In this document: piece by piece, positions 51,868 to 64,000 of the stretch
Numbering within the stretch: position 1 is the first letter of the stretch
Layout of the letters: every line of letters begins with the position of its first letter
Notes under the pieces: model-generated
The model's database searches: none
What the model was told of the DNA's origin: nothing
What the model saw: the letters and a program-made list of their open reading frames with translations, nothing else
Translations under genes and position numbers: made by a program
Assembly: GCA_036937835.1 (NCBI GenBank)
Contig: CM072879.1
Span: 1,734,001 to 1,798,000 of the forward strand
Length of the DNA: 64,000 bases
Origin: Pampus argenteus
Taxonomy: Eukaryota > Chordata > Actinopteri > Scombriformes > Stromateidae
Reading direction: 5' to 3'

Positions 51868-54800
51868 AATAGAGATAAAGAGAATGACAATAGACATAAC
51901 AGGAATGGCAATTGAGATAAAGACAATAGAGATAAAGAGAACGACAATAGAGATAAAGAGAATGACAATAGAATAAAAGAGAATGACAATAGAGATAAAG
52001 AGAACGACAATAGAGATAAAGAGAATGACAATAGAATAAAAGAGAATGACAATAGAGATAAAGAGAATGACAATAGAGATAAAGAGAACGACAATAGAGA
52101 TAAAGAGAATGACAATAGAATAAAAGAGAATGACAATAGAGATAAAGAGAATGACAATAGAGATAATGACAATAGAGATAAAGAGAATGACAATAGAGAT
52201 AAAGAGAATGACAATAGAGATAAAGACAATAGAGATAACAGGAATGACAATAGAGATAAAGACAATGACAATAGACATAACAGGAATGACAATAGAGGTA
52301 AAGACAATAGAAATAAAGAGAATGACAATAGAATAAAAGAGAATGACAATAGAGATAAAGAGAATGACAATAGAGATAAGGACAATAGAGATAAAGAGAA
52401 TGACAATAGAATAAAAGAGAATGACAATAGAGATAAAGAGAATGACAATAGAGATAAAGACAATAGAGATAAAGAGAATGACAATAGAGATAAAGATAAT
52501 AGAGATAAAGACAATAGAGATAAAGAGAATGACAATAGAGATAAAGAGAATGACAATAGACATAACAGGAATTACAATAGAGATAAAGACAATAGAGATA
52601 AAGAGAATGACAATAGAGATAAAGACAATAGAGTTAAAGAGAATGACAATAGAGATAAAGAGAATGACAATAGAGATAAAGACAATAGAGATAAAGAGAA
52701 TGACAATAGAGATAAAGACAATAGAGATAACATGAATGACAATAGAGATAAAGAGAATGACAAAAGACATAACAGGAATGACAATAGAGATAAAGACAAT
52801 GGAGATAAAGAGAATGACAATAGACATAACAGGAATGACAATTGAGATAAAGAGAACGACAATAGAATAATAGAGAATGACAATAGAGATAAAGACAATA
52901 GAGATAAAGAGAATGACAATAGAGATAAAGACAATAGAGATAAAGAGAATGACAATAGAGATAAAGACAATAGAGATAACAGGAATGACAATAGAGATAA
53001 AGAGAATGACAATAGACATAACAGGAATGACAATAGAGATAAAGACAATAGATATAAAGAGAATGACCATAGACATAACAGGAATGACAATAGAGATAAA
53101 GACAATAGAGATAAAGAGAATAACAATAGAGATAAAGAGAATGACAATAGAGATAAAGACAATAGAGATAACAGGAATGACAATAGAGATAAAGAGAATG
53201 ACAATAGACATAACAGGAATGACAATAGAGATAAAGACAATAGAGATAAAGAGAATGACCATAGACATAACAGGAATGACAATAGAGATAAAGACAATAG
53301 AGATAAAGAGAATGACAATAGAGATAAAGACAATAGAGATAAAGAGACTGACAATAGAGATAAAGAGAATGACAATAGAGATAAAGACAATAGAGATAAA
53401 GAGACTGACAATAGAGATAAAGACAATAGAGATAAAGAGAATGACAATAGAGATAAAGACAATAGAGATAAAAGGAATGACAATAGAGATAAAGAGAATG
53501 ACAATAGACATAACAGGAATGACAATAGAGATAAAGACAATAGAGACAAAGAGAATGACAATAGAGACAAAGAGAATGACAATAGAGATAAAGACAATAG
53601 AGATAAAGAGAATGACAATAGACATAACAGGAATGACAATTGAGATAAAGACAATAGAGATAAAGAGAATGACAATAGAGATAAAGAGAATGACAATAGA
53701 ATAAAAGAGAATGACAATAGAGATAAAGACAATAGAGATAACAGGAATGACAATAGAGATAAAGAGAATGACAATAGACATAACAGGAATGACAATAGAG
53801 ATAAAGACAATAGAGATAAAGAGAATGACAATAGAATGAAAGAGAATGACAATAGAGATAAAGACAATAGAGATAACAGGAATGACAATAGAGATAAAGA
53901 GAATGACAATAGACATAACAGGAATGACAATAGAGATAAAGACAATAGAGATAAAGAGAATGACAATAGACATACTAGGAATGACAATAGAGATAAAGAC
54001 AATAGAGATAAAGAGAATGACAATAGACATACTAGGAATGACAATAGAGATAAAGAAAATAGAGATAAAGAGAATGACAAGAGAGATAAAGACAATAGAG
54101 ACAAAGAGAATGACAATAGAGACAAAGAGAGTGACAATAAACATAACAGGAATGACAATAGAGATAAAGAGAATGACAATAGAGATAAAGAGAATGACAA
54201 TAGAGATAAAGACAATAGAGATAAAGAGAATGACAATAGAGATAAAGACAATAGAGATAAAAGGAATGACAATAGAGACAAAGAGAATGACAATAGAGAT
54301 AAAGACAATAGAGATAAAGAGAATGACAATAGACATAACAGGAATGACAATAAGACAATAGCAATAAAGAGAATGACAATAGAGATAAAGAGAATGACAA
54401 TAGAGATAAAGACAATAGAGATAAAGAGAATGACAATAGAGATAAAGAGAATGACAATAGAGATAAAGACAATAGAGATAAAGAGAATGACAATAGAGAT
54501 AAAGACAATAGAGATAACAGGAATGACAATAGAGATAAAGAGAATGACAATAGACATAACAGGAATTACAATAGAGATAAAGACAATAGAGATTAAGAGA
54601 ATGACAATAGAGATAAAGACAATAGAGTTAAAGAGAATGACAATAGAGATAAAGAGAATGACAATAGAGATAAAGAGAATGACAATAGACATAACAGGAA
54701 TGACAATAGAGATAAAGACAATAGAGACAAAGAGAATGACAATAGAGATAAAGACAATAGAGATAAAGACAATAGAGATAAAGAGAATGACAATAGACAT

Positions 54801-55684
54801 AACAGGAATGACAATAGAGATAAAGACAATAGAGATAAAGACAATAGAGATAAAGACAATAGAGATAAAGAGAATGACAATAGAGATAAAGACAATAGAG
54901 ATAAAAGGAATTACAATAGAGACAAAGAGAATGACAATAGAGATAAAGACAATAGAGATAAAGAGAATGACAATAGACATAACAGGAATGACAATAAGAC
55001 AATAGAAATAAAGAGAATGACAATAGAGATAAAGAGAATGACAATAGAGATAAAGACAATAGAGATAAAGAGAATGACAATAGAGATAAAGACAATAGAG
55101 ATAACAGGAATGACAATAGAGATAAAGAGAATGACAATAGACATAACAGGAATTACAATAGAGATAAAGACAATAGAGATTAAGAGAATGACAATAGAGA
55201 TAAAGACAATAGAGTTAAAGAGAATGACAATAGAGATAAAGAGAATGACAATAGAGATAAAGACAATAGAGATAAAGAGAATGACAATAGAGATAAAGAG
55301 AATGACAATAGAGATAAAGACAATAGAGATAAAGAGAATGACAATAGACATAACAGGAATGAGAATAGAGATTAAGACAATAGAGATAAAGAGAATGACA
55401 ATAGAGATAAAGACAATAGAGTTAAAGAGAATGACAATAGAGATAAAGAGAATGACAATAGAGATAAAGAGAATGACAATAGAGATAAAGAGAATGACAA
55501 TAGACATAACAGGAATGACAATAGAGATAAAGACAATAGAGACAAAGAGAATGACAATAGAGATAAAGACAATAGAGATAAAGAGAATGACAATAGACAT
55601 AACAGGAATGACAATAGAGATAAAGACAATAGAGATAAAGAGAATGACAATGGAGATAAAGAGAATGACAATAGAAATAAAGAG
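51868..55684 (+). repeat. Array 2 block 6 (3,817 bp, longest)
   Basis: This is the longest block. It opens with AGAATAAAAGAG-rich text similar to blocks 8, 9 and 11. It includes three GAGACTGAC or neighbouring variants near 53.34-53.41 kb, two CATACTAGGAATGAC modules (53,972 and 54,029), a GAATGAAAGAG variant near 53,833, and two shortened GACAATAAGACAATAG junctions near 54,346 and 54,990. The repeated shortened junction indicates an internal duplication of about 0.65 kb. Confidence 0.85.
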
Positions 55685-55823
55685 AATTAAAACCGCAAGC
55701 GGTGTTGTAGTCCCTCGCTCATGCCGCCCGCCGCTGCCCGACGTGTTACAGAGGTGCTGAAACGCTTGAAAAATAAATGCGGCTGTGAGAAATGCAGGAA
55801 TCTGTAGGACTTCAATAGGTTTC
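55685..55823 (+). repeat. Spacer copy 6 (139 bp)
   Basis: Sister of copy 4: it shares GCTGAAACGC and GGACTTCAATAGGTTTC but retains GCGGCTG. It carries CGCTCATG. Confidence 0.93.
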
Positions 55824-56891
55824 AATAGAGATAAAGAGAATGACAATAGACATAACAGGAATGACAATTGAGATAAAGACAATAGAGATAAAGAGAACGA
55901 CAATAGAGATAAAGAGAATGACAATAGAATAAAAGAGAACGACAATAGAGATAGAGAGAACGACAATAGAGATAAAGAGAATGACAATAGAGATAAAGAG
56001 AATGACAATAGAGATAAAGACAATAGAGATAAAGAGAATGACAATAGAGATAAAGACAATAGAGATAACAGGAATGACAATAGAGATAAGGACAATAGAG
56101 ATAAAGAGAATGACAATAGACATAACAGGAATGACAATAGAGATAAAGACAATAGAGATAAAGAGAATGACAATAGAGATAAAGACAATAGAGATAAAGA
56201 GAATGACAATAGAGATAAAGAGAATGACAATAGACATAACAGGAATGACAATAGAGATAAAGACAATAGAGACAAAGAGAATGACAATAGAGATAAAGAC
56301 AATAGAGATAAAGACAATAGAGATAAAGAGAATGACAATAAACATAACAGGAATGACAATAGAGATAAAGACAATAGAGATAAAGAGAATGACAATAGAG
56401 ATAAAGACAATAGAGATAAAGAGAATGACAATAGAGATAAAGAGAATGACAATAGACATAACAAGAATGACAATAGAGATAAAGACAATAGAGATAAAGA
56501 GAATGACAATAGACATAACAAGAATGACAATAGAGATAAAGACAATAGAGATAAAGAGAATGACAACAGAGATAAAGAGAACGGCAATAGAGATAAAGAG
56601 AATGACAATAGACATAACAGGAATGACAATAGAGATAAAGACAATAGATATAAAGAGAATGACCATAGACATAACAGGAATGACAATAGAGATAAAGACA
56701 ATAGAGATAAAGAGAATGACAATAGAGATAAAGAGAATGACAATAGAGATAAAGACAATAGATATAACAGGAATGACAATAGAGATAAAGAGAATGACAA
56801 TAGACATAACAGGAATGACAATAGAGATAAAGACAATAGAGATAAAGAGAATGACAATGGAGATAAAGAGAATGACAATAGAAATAAAGAG
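55824..56891 (+). repeat. Array 2 block 7 (1,068 bp)
   Basis: Close relative of block 5, with GATAGAGAGAACGAC near 55,949, two CATAACAAGAATGAC modules and AATGACAACAG near 56,560. It differs by single modules and by a private GAACGGCAATAG near 56,578. Confidence 0.85.
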
Positions 56892-57031
56892 AATTAAAAC
56901 CGCAAGCGGTGTTGTAGTCCCTCGCTCATGCCGCCCGCCGCTGCCCGACGTGTTACAGAGGTGCTGCAACGCTTGAAAAATAAATGCGGCTGTGAGAAAT
57001 GCAGGAATCTGTAGGATTTCAAAAGGTTTTC
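56892..57031 (+). repeat. Spacer copy 7 (140 bp)
   Basis: Same form as copies 2 and 3 (ACCGCAAGCGG, CGCTCATG, GCAACGC, TTTCAAAAGGTTTTC). Confidence 0.93.
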
Positions 57032-58421
57032 AATAGAGATAAAGAGAATGACAATAGACATAACAGGAATGGCAATTGAGATAAAGACAATAGAGATAAA
57101 GAGAACGACAATAGAGATAAAGAGAATGACAATAGAATAAAAGAGAACGACAATAGAGATAAAGAGAATGACAATAGAATAAAAGAGAATGACAATAGAG
57201 ATAAAGAGAATGACAATAGAGATAATGACAATAGAGATAAAGAGAATGACAATAGAGATAAAGACAATAGAGATAACAGGAATGACAATAGAGATAAAGA
57301 CAATAGAAATAAAGAGAATGACAATAGAATAAAAGAGAATGACAATAGAGATAAAGAGAATGACAATAGAGATAAGGACAATAGAGATAAAGAGAATGAC
57401 AATAGAGATAAAGAGAATGACAATAGAATAAAAGAGAATGACAATAGAGATAAAAGAGAATGACAATAGAGATAAAGAGAATGACAATAGAGATAAAGAC
57501 AATAGAGATAAAGAGAATGACACTAGAGATAAAGATAATAGAGATAAAGACAATAGAGATAAAGAGAATGACAATAGACATAACAGGAATTACAATAGAG
57601 ATAAAGACAATAGAGATAAAGAGAATGACAATAGAGATAAAGACAATAGAGTTAAAGAGAATGACAATAGAGATAAAGAGAATGACAATAGAGATAAAGA
57701 CAATAGAGATAAAGAGAATGACAATAAAGATAAAGACAATAGAGATAACATGAATGACAATAGAGATAAAGAGAATGACAAAAAACATAACAGGAATGAC
57801 AATAGAGATAAAGACAATGGAGATAAAGAGAACGACAATAGAATAATAGAGAATGACAATAGAGATAAAGACAATAGAGATAAATAAGATGACAATAGAG
57901 ATAAAGACAATAGAGATAAAGAGAATGACAATAGAGATAAAGACAATAGAGATACCAGGAATGACAATAGAGATAAAGAGAATGACAATAGACATAACAG
58001 GAATGACAATAGAGATAAAGACAATAGAGATAAAGAGAATGACCATAGACATAACAGGAATGACAATAGAGATAAAGACAATAGAGATAAAGAGACTGAC
58101 AATAGAGATAAAGAGAATGACAATAGAGATAAAGACAATAGAGATAAAGAGAATGACAATAGAGATAAAGACAATTGAGATAAAAGGAATGACAATAGAG
58201 ATAAAGAGAATGACAATAGACATAACAGGAATGACAATAGAGATAAAGACAATAGAGACAAAGAGAATGACAATAGAGACAAAGAGAATGACAATAGAGA
58301 TAAAGACAATAGAGATAAAGACAATGACAATAGACATAACAGGAATGACAATAGAGATAAAGACAATAGAGATAAAGAGAATGACAATGGAGATAAAGAG
58401 AATGACAATAGAAATAAAGAG
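57032..58421 (+). repeat. Array 2 block 8 (1,390 bp)
   Basis: Its first part resembles block 3 (several AGAATAAAAGAG modules and an extra-A module near 57,450). Its second part has the private AGATACCAGGAATG near 57,951 and AATAAGATGAC near 57,883. The end resembles the ends of blocks 9 and 10, with AGAGACAAAGAG twice and CAATTGAGATAAAAGG. Confidence 0.85.
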
Positions 58422-58561
58422 AATTAAAAGCGCAAGCGGTGTTGTAGTCCCTCGATCATGCCGCCCGCCGCTGCCCGACGTGTTACAGAGGTGCTGCAAC
58501 GCTTGAAAAATAAATGCGGCTGTGAGAAATGCAGGAATCTGTAGGATTTCAAAAGGTTTTC
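58422..58561 (+). repeat. Spacer copy 8 (140 bp)
   Basis: This copy begins AATTAAAAGCGCAAGCGG, a C-to-G change shared only with copies 9 and 10, and has CGATCATG. The three form a sub-family. Confidence 0.93.
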
Positions 58562-60532
58562 AATAGAGATAAAGAGAATGACAATAGACATAACAGGAAT
58601 GGCAATTGAGATAAAGACAATAGAGATAAAGAGAACGACAATAGAGATAAAGAGAATGACAATAGAATAAAAGAGAATGACAATAGAGATAAAGAGAACG
58701 ACAATAGAGATAAAGAGAATGACAATAGAATAAAAGAGAATGACAATAGAGATAAAGAGAATGACAATAGAGATAAAGAGAACGACAATAGAGATAAAGA
58801 GAATGACAATAGAATAAAAGAGAATGACAATAGAGATAAAGAGAATGACAATAGAGATAAAGACAATAGAGATAACAGGAATGACAATAGAGATAAAGAG
58901 AATGACAATAGACATAACAGGAATGACAATAGAGGTAAAGACAATAAAAAATAAAGAGAATGACAATAGAATAAAAGAGAATGACAATAGAGATAAAGAG
59001 AATGACAATAGAGATAAGGACAATAGAGATAAAGAGAATGACAATAGAATAAAAGAGAATGACAATAGAGATAAAAGAGAATGACAATAGAGATAAAGAG
59101 AATGACAATAGAGATAAAGACAATAGAGATAAAGAGAATGACAATAGAGATAAAGATAATAGAGATAAAGACAATAGAGATAAAGAGAATGACAATAGAC
59201 ATAACAGGAATTACAATAGAGATAAAGACAATAGAGATAAAGAGAATGACAATAGAGATAAAGACAATAGAGTTAAAGAGAATGACAATAGAGATAAAGA
59301 GAATGACAATAGAGATAAAGACAATAGAGATAAAGAGAATGACAATAGAGATAAAGACAATAGAGATAACATGAATGACAATAGAGATAAAGAGAATGAC
59401 AAAAGACATAACAGGAATGACAATAGAGATAAAGACAATGGAGATAAAGAGAATGACAATAGACATAACAGGAATGACAATTGAGATAAAGACAATAGAG
59501 ATAAAGAGAACGACAATAGAATAATAGAGAATGACAATAGAGAATGACAATAGAGATAAAGAGAATGACAATAGAGATAAAGACAATAGAGATAAAGAGA
59601 ATGACAATAGAGATAAAGACAATAGAGATAACAGGAATGACAATAGAGATAAAGAGAATGACAATAGACATAACAGGAATGACAATAGAGATAAAGACAA
59701 TAGATATAAAGAGAATGACCATAGACATAACAGGAATGACAATAGAGATAAAGACAATAGAGATAAAGAGAATGACAATAGAGATAAAGACAATAGAGAT
59801 AACAGGAATGACAATAGAGATAAAGAGAATGACAATAGACATAACAGGAATGACAATAGAGATAAAGACAATAGAGATAAAGAGAATGACAATAGAGATA
59901 AAGACAATAGAGTTAAAGAGAATGACAATAGAGATAAAGAGAATGACAATAGAGATAAAGACAATAGAGATAAAGAGAATGACAATAGAGATAAAGACAA
60001 TAGAGATAACATGAATGACAATGGAGATAAAGAGAATGACAAAAGACATAACAGGAATGACAATAGAGATAAAGACAATGGAGATAAAGAGAATGACAAT
60101 AGACATAACAGGAATGACAATTGAGATAAAGACAATAGAGATAAAGAGAACAACAATAGAATAATAGAGAATGACAATAGAGATAAAGAAAATAGAGATA
60201 AAGAGACTGACAATAGAGATAAAGAGAATGACAATAGAGATAAAGACAATAGAGATAAAGAGAATGACAATAGAGATAAAGACAATTGAGATAAAAGGAA
60301 TGACAATAGAGATAAAGAGAATGACAATAGACATAACAGGAATGACAATAGAGATAAAGACAATAGAGACAAAGAGAATGACAATAGAGACAAAGAGAAT
60401 GACAATAGAGATAAAGACAATAGAGATAAAGACAATGACAATAGACATAACAGGAATGACAATAGAGATAAAGACAATAGAGATAAAGAGAATGACAATG
60501 GAGATAAAGAGAATGACAATAGAAATAAAGAG
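58562..60532 (+). repeat. Array 2 block 9 (1,971 bp)
   Basis: It opens like blocks 10 and 11, including the private GACAATAAAAAATAAAG near 58,941. It also contains a shortened AGAGAATGACAATAG join near 59,535, shared with block 11 at about 63,140. A segment with AATAGAGTTAAAGAG, GATAACATGAATGAC and CAATGGAG occurs twice (about 59.27-59.46 and 59.91-60.10 kb). Confidence 0.85.
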
Positions 60533-60672
60533 AATTAAAAGCGCAAGCGGTGTTGTAGTCCCTCGATCATGCCGCCCGCCGCTGCCCGACGTGTTACAGA
60601 GGTGCTGCAACGCTTGAAAAATAAATGCGGCTGTGAGAAATGCAGGAATCTGTAGGATTTCAAAAGGTTTTC
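60533..60672 (+). repeat. Spacer copy 9 (140 bp)
   Basis: Same sub-family as copies 8 and 10 (AAAAGCGCAAGCGG, CGATCATG). No difference from copy 8 was noticed. Confidence 0.93.
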
Positions 60673-61855
60673 AATAGAGATAAAGAGAATGACAATAGAC
60701 ATAACAGGAATGGCAATTGAGATAAAGACAATAGAGATAAAGAGAACGACAATAGAGATAAAGAGAATGACAATAAAAGAGAATGACAATAGAGATAAAG
60801 AGAACGACAATAGAGATAAAGAGAATGACAATAGAATAAAAGAGAATGACAATAGAGATAAAGAGAATGACAATAGAGATAAAGAGAACGACAATAGAGA
60901 TAAAGAGAATGACAATAGAATAAAAGAGAATGACAATAGAGATAAAGAGAATGACAATAGAGATAATGACAATAGAGATAAAGAGAATGACAATAGAGAT
61001 AAAGAGAATGACAATAGAGATAAAGACAATAGAGATAACAGGAATGACAATAGAGATAAAGAGAATGACAATAGACATAACAGGAATGACAATAGAGGTA
61101 AAGACAATAAAAAATAAAGAGAATGACAATAGAATAAAAGAGAATGACAATAGAGATAAAGAGAATGACAATAGAGATAAGGACAATAGAGATAAAGAGA
61201 ATGACAATAGAATAAAAGAGAATGACAATAGAGATAAAAGAGAATGACAATAGAGATAAAGAGAATGACAATAGAGATAAAGACAATAGAGATAAAGAGA
61301 ATGACAATAGAGATAAGGACAATAGAGATAAAGAGAATGACAATAGAATAAAAGAGAATGACAATAGAGATAAAAGAGAATGACAATAGAGATAAAGAGA
61401 ATGACAATAGAGATAAAGACAATAGAGATAAAGAGAATGACAATAGACATAACAGGAATGACAATTGAGATAAAGACAATAGAGATAAAGAGAACGACAA
61501 TAGAATAATAGAGAATGACAATAGAGATAAAGACAATAGAGATAAAGAGACTGACAATAGAGATAAAGAGAATGACAATAGAGATAAAGACAATAGAGAT
61601 AAAGAGAATGACAATAGAGATAAAGACAATTGAGATAAAAGGAATGACAATAGAGATAAAGAGAATGACAATAGACATAACAGGAATGACAATAGAGATA
61701 AAGACAATAGAGACAAAGAGAATGACAATAGAGACAAAGAGAATGACAATAGAGATAAAGACAATAGAGATAAAGACAATGACAATAGACATAACAGGAA
61801 TGACAATAGAGATAAAGACAATAGAGATAAAGAGAATGACAATAGAAATAAAGAG
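60673..61855 (+). repeat. Array 2 block 10 (1,183 bp)
   Basis: Shortened relative of blocks 9 and 11. One module near 60,770 is reduced to AATAAAAGAG. It has GACAATAAAAAATAAAG near 61,105, two extra-A modules near 61,230 and 61,370, and a terminal region that lacks the AATGGAG module present at every other complete block end. Confidence 0.85.
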
Positions 61856-61995
61856 AATTAAAAGCGCAAGCGGTGTTGTAGTCCCTCGATCATGCCGCCC
61901 GCCGCTGCCCGACGTGTTACAGAGGTGCTGCAACGCTTGAAAAATAAATGCGGCTGTGAGAAATGCAGGAATCTGTAGGATTTCAAAAGGTTTTC
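61856..61995 (+). repeat. Spacer copy 10 (140 bp)
   Basis: Third member of the GCGCAAGCGG sub-family, with CGATCATG. No difference from copies 8 and 9 was noticed. Confidence 0.93.
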
Positions 61996-63930
61996 AATAG
62001 AGATAAAGAGAATGACAATAGACATAACAGGAATGGCAATTGAGATAAAGACAATAGAGATAAAGAGAACGACAATAGAGATAAAGAGAATGACAATAGA
62101 ATAAAAGAGAATGACAATAGAGATAAAGAGAACGACAATAGAGATAAAGAGAATGACAATAGAATAAAAGAGAATGACAATAGAGATAAAGAGAATGACA
62201 ATAGAGATAAAGAGAACGACAATAGAGATAAAGAGAATGACAATAGAATAAAAGAGAATGACAATAGAGATAAAGAGAATGACATTAGAGATAATGACAA
62301 TAGAGATAAAGAGAATGACAATAGAGATAAAGAGAATGACAATAGAGATAAAGACAATAGAGATAACAGGAATGACAATAGAGATAAAGAGAATGACAAT
62401 AGACATAACAGGAATGACAATAGAGGTAAAGACAATAAAAAATAAAGAGAATGACAATAGAATAAAAGAGAATGACAATAGAGATAAAGAGAATGACAAT
62501 AGAGATAAGGACAATAGAGATAAAGAGAATGACAATAGAATAAAAGAGAATGACAATAGAGATAAAAGAGAATGACAATAGAGATAAAGAGAATGACAAT
62601 AGAGATAAAGACAATAGAGATAAAGAGAATGACAATAGAGATAAAGATAATAGAGATAAAGACAATAGAGATAAAGAGAATGACAATAGACATAACAGGA
62701 ATTACAATAGAGATAAAGACAATAGAGTTAAAGAGAATGACAATAGAGATAAAGAGAATGACAATAGAGATAAAGACAATAGAGATAAAGAGAATGACAA
62801 TAGAGATAAAGACAATAGAGTTAAAGAGAATGACAATAGAGATAAAGAGAATGACAATAGAGATAAAGACAATAGAGTTAAAGAGAATGACAATAGAGAT
62901 AAAGAGAATGACAATAGAGATAAAGACAATAGAGATAAAGAGAATGACAATAGAGATAAAGACAATAGAGATAACATGAATGACAATAGAGATAAAGAGA
63001 ATGACAAAAGACATAACAGGAATGACAATAGAGATAAAGACAATGGAGATAAAGAGAATGACAATAGACATAACAGGAATGACAATTGAGATAAAGACAA
63101 TAGAGATAAAGAGAACGACAATAGAATAATAGAGAATGACAATAGAGAATGACAATAGAGATAAAGAGAATGACAATAGAGATAAAGACAATAGAGATAA
63201 AGAGAATGACAATAGAGATAAAGACAATAGAGATAACAGGAATGACAATAGAGATAAAGAGAATGACAATAGACATAACAGGAATGACAATAGAGATAAA
63301 GACAATAGATATAAAGAGAATGACCATAGACATAACAGGAATGACAATAGAGATAAAGACAATAGAGATAAAGAGAATGACAATAGAGATAAAGAGAATG
63401 ACAATAGAGATAAAGACAATAGAGATAACAGGAATGACAATAGAGATAAAGAGAATGACAATAGACATAACAGGAATGACAATAGAGATAAAGACAATAG
63501 AGATAAAGAGAATGACCATAGACATAACAGGAATGACAATAGAGATAAAGACAATAGAGATAAAGAGAATGACAATAGAGATAAAGACAATAGAGATAAA
63601 GAGACTGACAATAGAGATAAAGAGAATGACAATAGAGATAAAGACAATAGAGATAAAGAGAATGACAATAGAGATAAAGACAATAGAGATAAAAGGAATG
63701 ACAATAGAGATAAAGAGAATGACAATAGACATAACAGGAATGACAATAGAGATAAAGACAATAGAGACAAAGAGAATGACAATAGAGACAAAGAGAATGA
63801 CAATAGAGATAAAGACAATAGAGATAAAGAGAATGACAATAGACATAACAGGAATGACAATAGAGATAAAGACAATAGAGATAAAGAGAATGACAATGGA
63901 GATAAAGAGAATGACAATAGAAATAAAGAG
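61996..63930 (+). repeat. Array 2 block 11 (1,935 bp)
   Basis: It opens like blocks 9 and 10 with the GACAATAAAAAATAAAG mark near 62,430. It then has three successive AATAGAGTTAAAGAG modules (about 62,722, 62,815 and 62,872) where block 9 has one at the matching place, which is local expansion. The private GACATTAGAGATAATG lies near 62,281. The end is standard. Confidence 0.85.
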
Positions 63931-64000
63931 AATTAAAACCGCAAGCGGTGTTGTAGTCCCTCGCTCATGCCGCCCGCCGCTGCCCGACGTGTTACAGAGG
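63931..64000 (+). repeat. Spacer copy 11 (partial, cut by window end)
   Basis: The first 70 bp of a further spacer, with ACCGCAAGCGG and CGCTCATG. It belongs to the common form rather than the GCGC form of the three copies before it. Confidence 0.92.

Larger units (their letters stand above)
49740..51990 (+). repeat. Related segment A (partner near 54,990-57,150)
   Basis: Block end, spacer 4, block 5 and spacer 5 have counterparts about 5.2 kb downstream in block 6 end, spacer 6, block 7 and spacer 7 (spacer-to-spacer offsets 5,176 and 5,164 bp). Spacers 4 and 6 share GCTGAAACGC and GGACTTCAATAGGTTTC, found in no other copy. Blocks 5 and 7 share AACATAACAGG, AACAAGAATGAC and GATAGAGAGAACGAC. 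The two segments differ by gain or loss of whole modules. Confidence 0.83.
42099..64000 (+). repeat. Array 2: 15/21-bp purine-rich minisatellite with CpG-rich spacers
   Basis: The array is assembled from a few modules that mostly end in GACAAT: a 15-bp module AGAGATAAAGACAAT, and 21-bp modules that begin AGAGATAAAGAG, AGACATAACAGG, AGAGATAACAGG or AGAATAAAAGAG and continue with AATGACAAT. The plus strand is strongly purine-rich (12 of 15 and 17 of 21 bases in the two commonest modules). Eleven copies of a 139-140-bp spacer divide the array into blocks of 0.7-3.8 kb. Each complete block starts with the same modules, including a CAATTGAG mark, and nearly all end with AATGGAGATAAAGAG followed by AGAAATAAAGAG. 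I do not recognise a named family. The array continues beyond the window. Confidence 0.97.

Noticed and set aside
1..64000. Embedded transposon, rRNA, tRNA or telomere repeat
   Set aside because: Reading both arrays through, I found no reverse transcriptase or transposase-like frame, no terminal repeats with target duplications, no TTAGGG-type tract and no tRNA or rRNA landmark.

Overview
The window contains no gene, RNA gene or transposon that I can support. It is 64 kb of satellite DNA, in two unrelated tandem-repeat arrays that meet at about position 42,099. The scale, the nucleosome-sized monomer, the CpG-poor first array and the multi-level repeat organisation point to constitutive heterochromatin of a eukaryote (centromeric, pericentromeric, subtelomeric or sex-chromosome). 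The species cannot be read from the sequence.

Array 1 (1-41,867) is a head-to-tail AT-rich satellite of roughly 245 monomers. The basic monomer is 169 bp (type A, about 34% GC by hand count, no CpG in the consensus). A second form is 178 bp (type B) and carries a 9-bp insertion that creates a perfect or near-perfect inverted repeat. The array is zoned. Positions 1 to ~10.7 kb are mostly type A, with four old-style type B copies near the left end. Positions ~10.7-18.2 kb are a 3,734-bp higher-order repeat present twice. Positions ~18.1-27.4 kb are a variable higher-order repeat of 2,216, 2,555, 2,724 and 1,710 bp. Positions ~28-41.9 kb become increasingly rich in type B and contain another duplicated segment at a 3,923-bp offset.

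At 41,868-42,098 the satellite turns round. About 231 bp of the same monomers lie in inverted orientation, forming a long hairpin-capable palindrome with the last upright monomers. Directly after it the second array begins.

Array 2 (42,099-64,000, running off the window) is a purine-rich minisatellite built from 15-bp and 21-bp modules. It is interrupted at irregular distances (1.2-4.0 kb) by eleven copies of a nearly invariant 139-140-bp spacer with a CpG-rich core. Each spacer is flanked by the same terminal modules, so block plus spacer is the higher-order unit. Several units are recent duplicates: 1,592-bp period at 46.1-49.3 kb, 312 bp x3 at 45.1-46.1 kb, and related blocks about 5.2 kb apart.

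Both arrays produce many open reading frames, including one of 1,319 codons. Their length follows from the repeat arithmetic and low stop content. I treat them as non-coding. Array 1 would give a PstI ladder, and array 2 is the more unusual sequence because of its CpG-rich spacer.
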